A DNA stretch of 64,000 nucleotides from Taishania pollutisoli (GTDB taxonomy: Bacteria > Bacteroidota > Bacteroidia > Flavobacteriales_D > Crocinitomicaceae), in the NCBI RefSeq assembly GCF_014518315.1, contig NZ_JACVEL010000004.1, positions 1-64,000 of the forward strand. Direction: 5' to 3'. The translations under genes and the position numbers were made by a program. The notes beneath the pieces were generated by a model. The model searched no databases and had not been told where the DNA came from. It worked only from the letters and a program-made list of their open reading frames with translations. Below, piece by piece: positions 63,935 to 64,000 of the stretch (positions within the stretch are counted from its first letter, which is position 1; each line of letters starts with the position of its first letter).

Positions 63935-64000
63935 TTATGCTTCCTCTACAACGAATGAATAACTTTCCATGATTTGGTTCGCCAACAGTTTTTTACATGC
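63935..64000 (-). CDS. purS: Phosphoribosylformylglycinamidine synthase subunit PurS, C-terminal end (partial)
   Basis: Only the last 21 residues lie in the window: ACKKLLANQIMESYSFVVEE plus a final Ala. The CxKLLAN.(V/I)(I/M)E.Y pattern followed by acidic residues is the usual C-terminus of PurS, the small subunit of the PurLSQ FGAM synthase of purine synthesis. The rest is beyond the window edge. A terminator follows, so it ends its transcript. Confidence 0.75.
   Translation of the reverse strand, partial: ACKKLLANQIMESYSFVVEEA

Overview
The window looks like a chromosomal segment from a member of the Bacteroidota, most likely Flavobacteriales (Fluviicola/Crocinitomicaceae-like; the genus is inference). 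Evidence: several secreted proteins end in type IX secretion (T9SS) type A (YPNP...) or type B (gliding-motility CHU_C) sorting domains, there is a TonB receptor with a carboxypeptidase-like regulatory domain, lipoproteins of the 'SCKK' type are common, Shine-Dalgarno signals are weak, and at least twelve genes have the Bacteroidota -7 promoter box TAnnTTTG just upstream. Coding density is high, and most genes read on the minus strand.

Layout. 1-100: 3' end of a 5S rRNA and its terminator, closing an rRNA operon. 0.6-12.3 kb: large secreted or cell-surface proteins (beta-propeller, PKD/CHU_C, FG-GAP) around a LytTR regulator, a polyprenyl synthase and RfbA. 12.5-23.9 kb: an RND/MMPL exporter; an operon miaB - sigma-54 activator - lptE - TPR protein - secG; then a run of envelope and housekeeping genes (FKBP lipoprotein, TraB/GumN, methyltransferase, PRiA4-ORF3-like). 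24-32.5 kb: glycosyltransferase, SBBP-repeat T9SS protein, thioesterase, LolC/E-type permease, rbfA, DUF2480, K+ channel, four-helix-bundle protein. 32.6-38.0 kb: thiamine operon thiS-thiC-tenI-like-thiE-thiG-thiH behind a TPP riboswitch. 38-51.5 kb: DUF2079 protein, serS, TonB receptor plus lipoprotein divergent from a Na/Pi cotransporter, patatin and SGNH hydrolase. 51.6-58.7 kb: phenylacetyl-CoA epoxidase genes paaABCD (minus), two tandem paaE-like reductases and an SDR (plus). 58.8-64 kb: dinB, sulfatase plus formylglycine-generating enzyme, J-domain protein, small lipoprotein, 3' end of purS.

The most unusual region is 54.3-55.9 kb. A small PD-(D/E)XK-like GxxExxY gene lies among at least five copies of a structured CACATAG-rich repeat with inverted ends and a conserved, apparently covarying hairpin. 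The whole block sits inside the paaA/paaE divergent promoter region, between two identical 33-bp direct repeats. Removing the block and one repeat leaves a normal 171-bp divergent promoter with the 33-bp element in the middle. This suggests a mobile or domesticated nuclease-plus-structured-repeat element. Other notable points are a LolC/E-type permease whose start aligns with an ATC codon, several probably leaderless genes, and palindromic elements in the thi operon and at the phosphate-transporter promoter.
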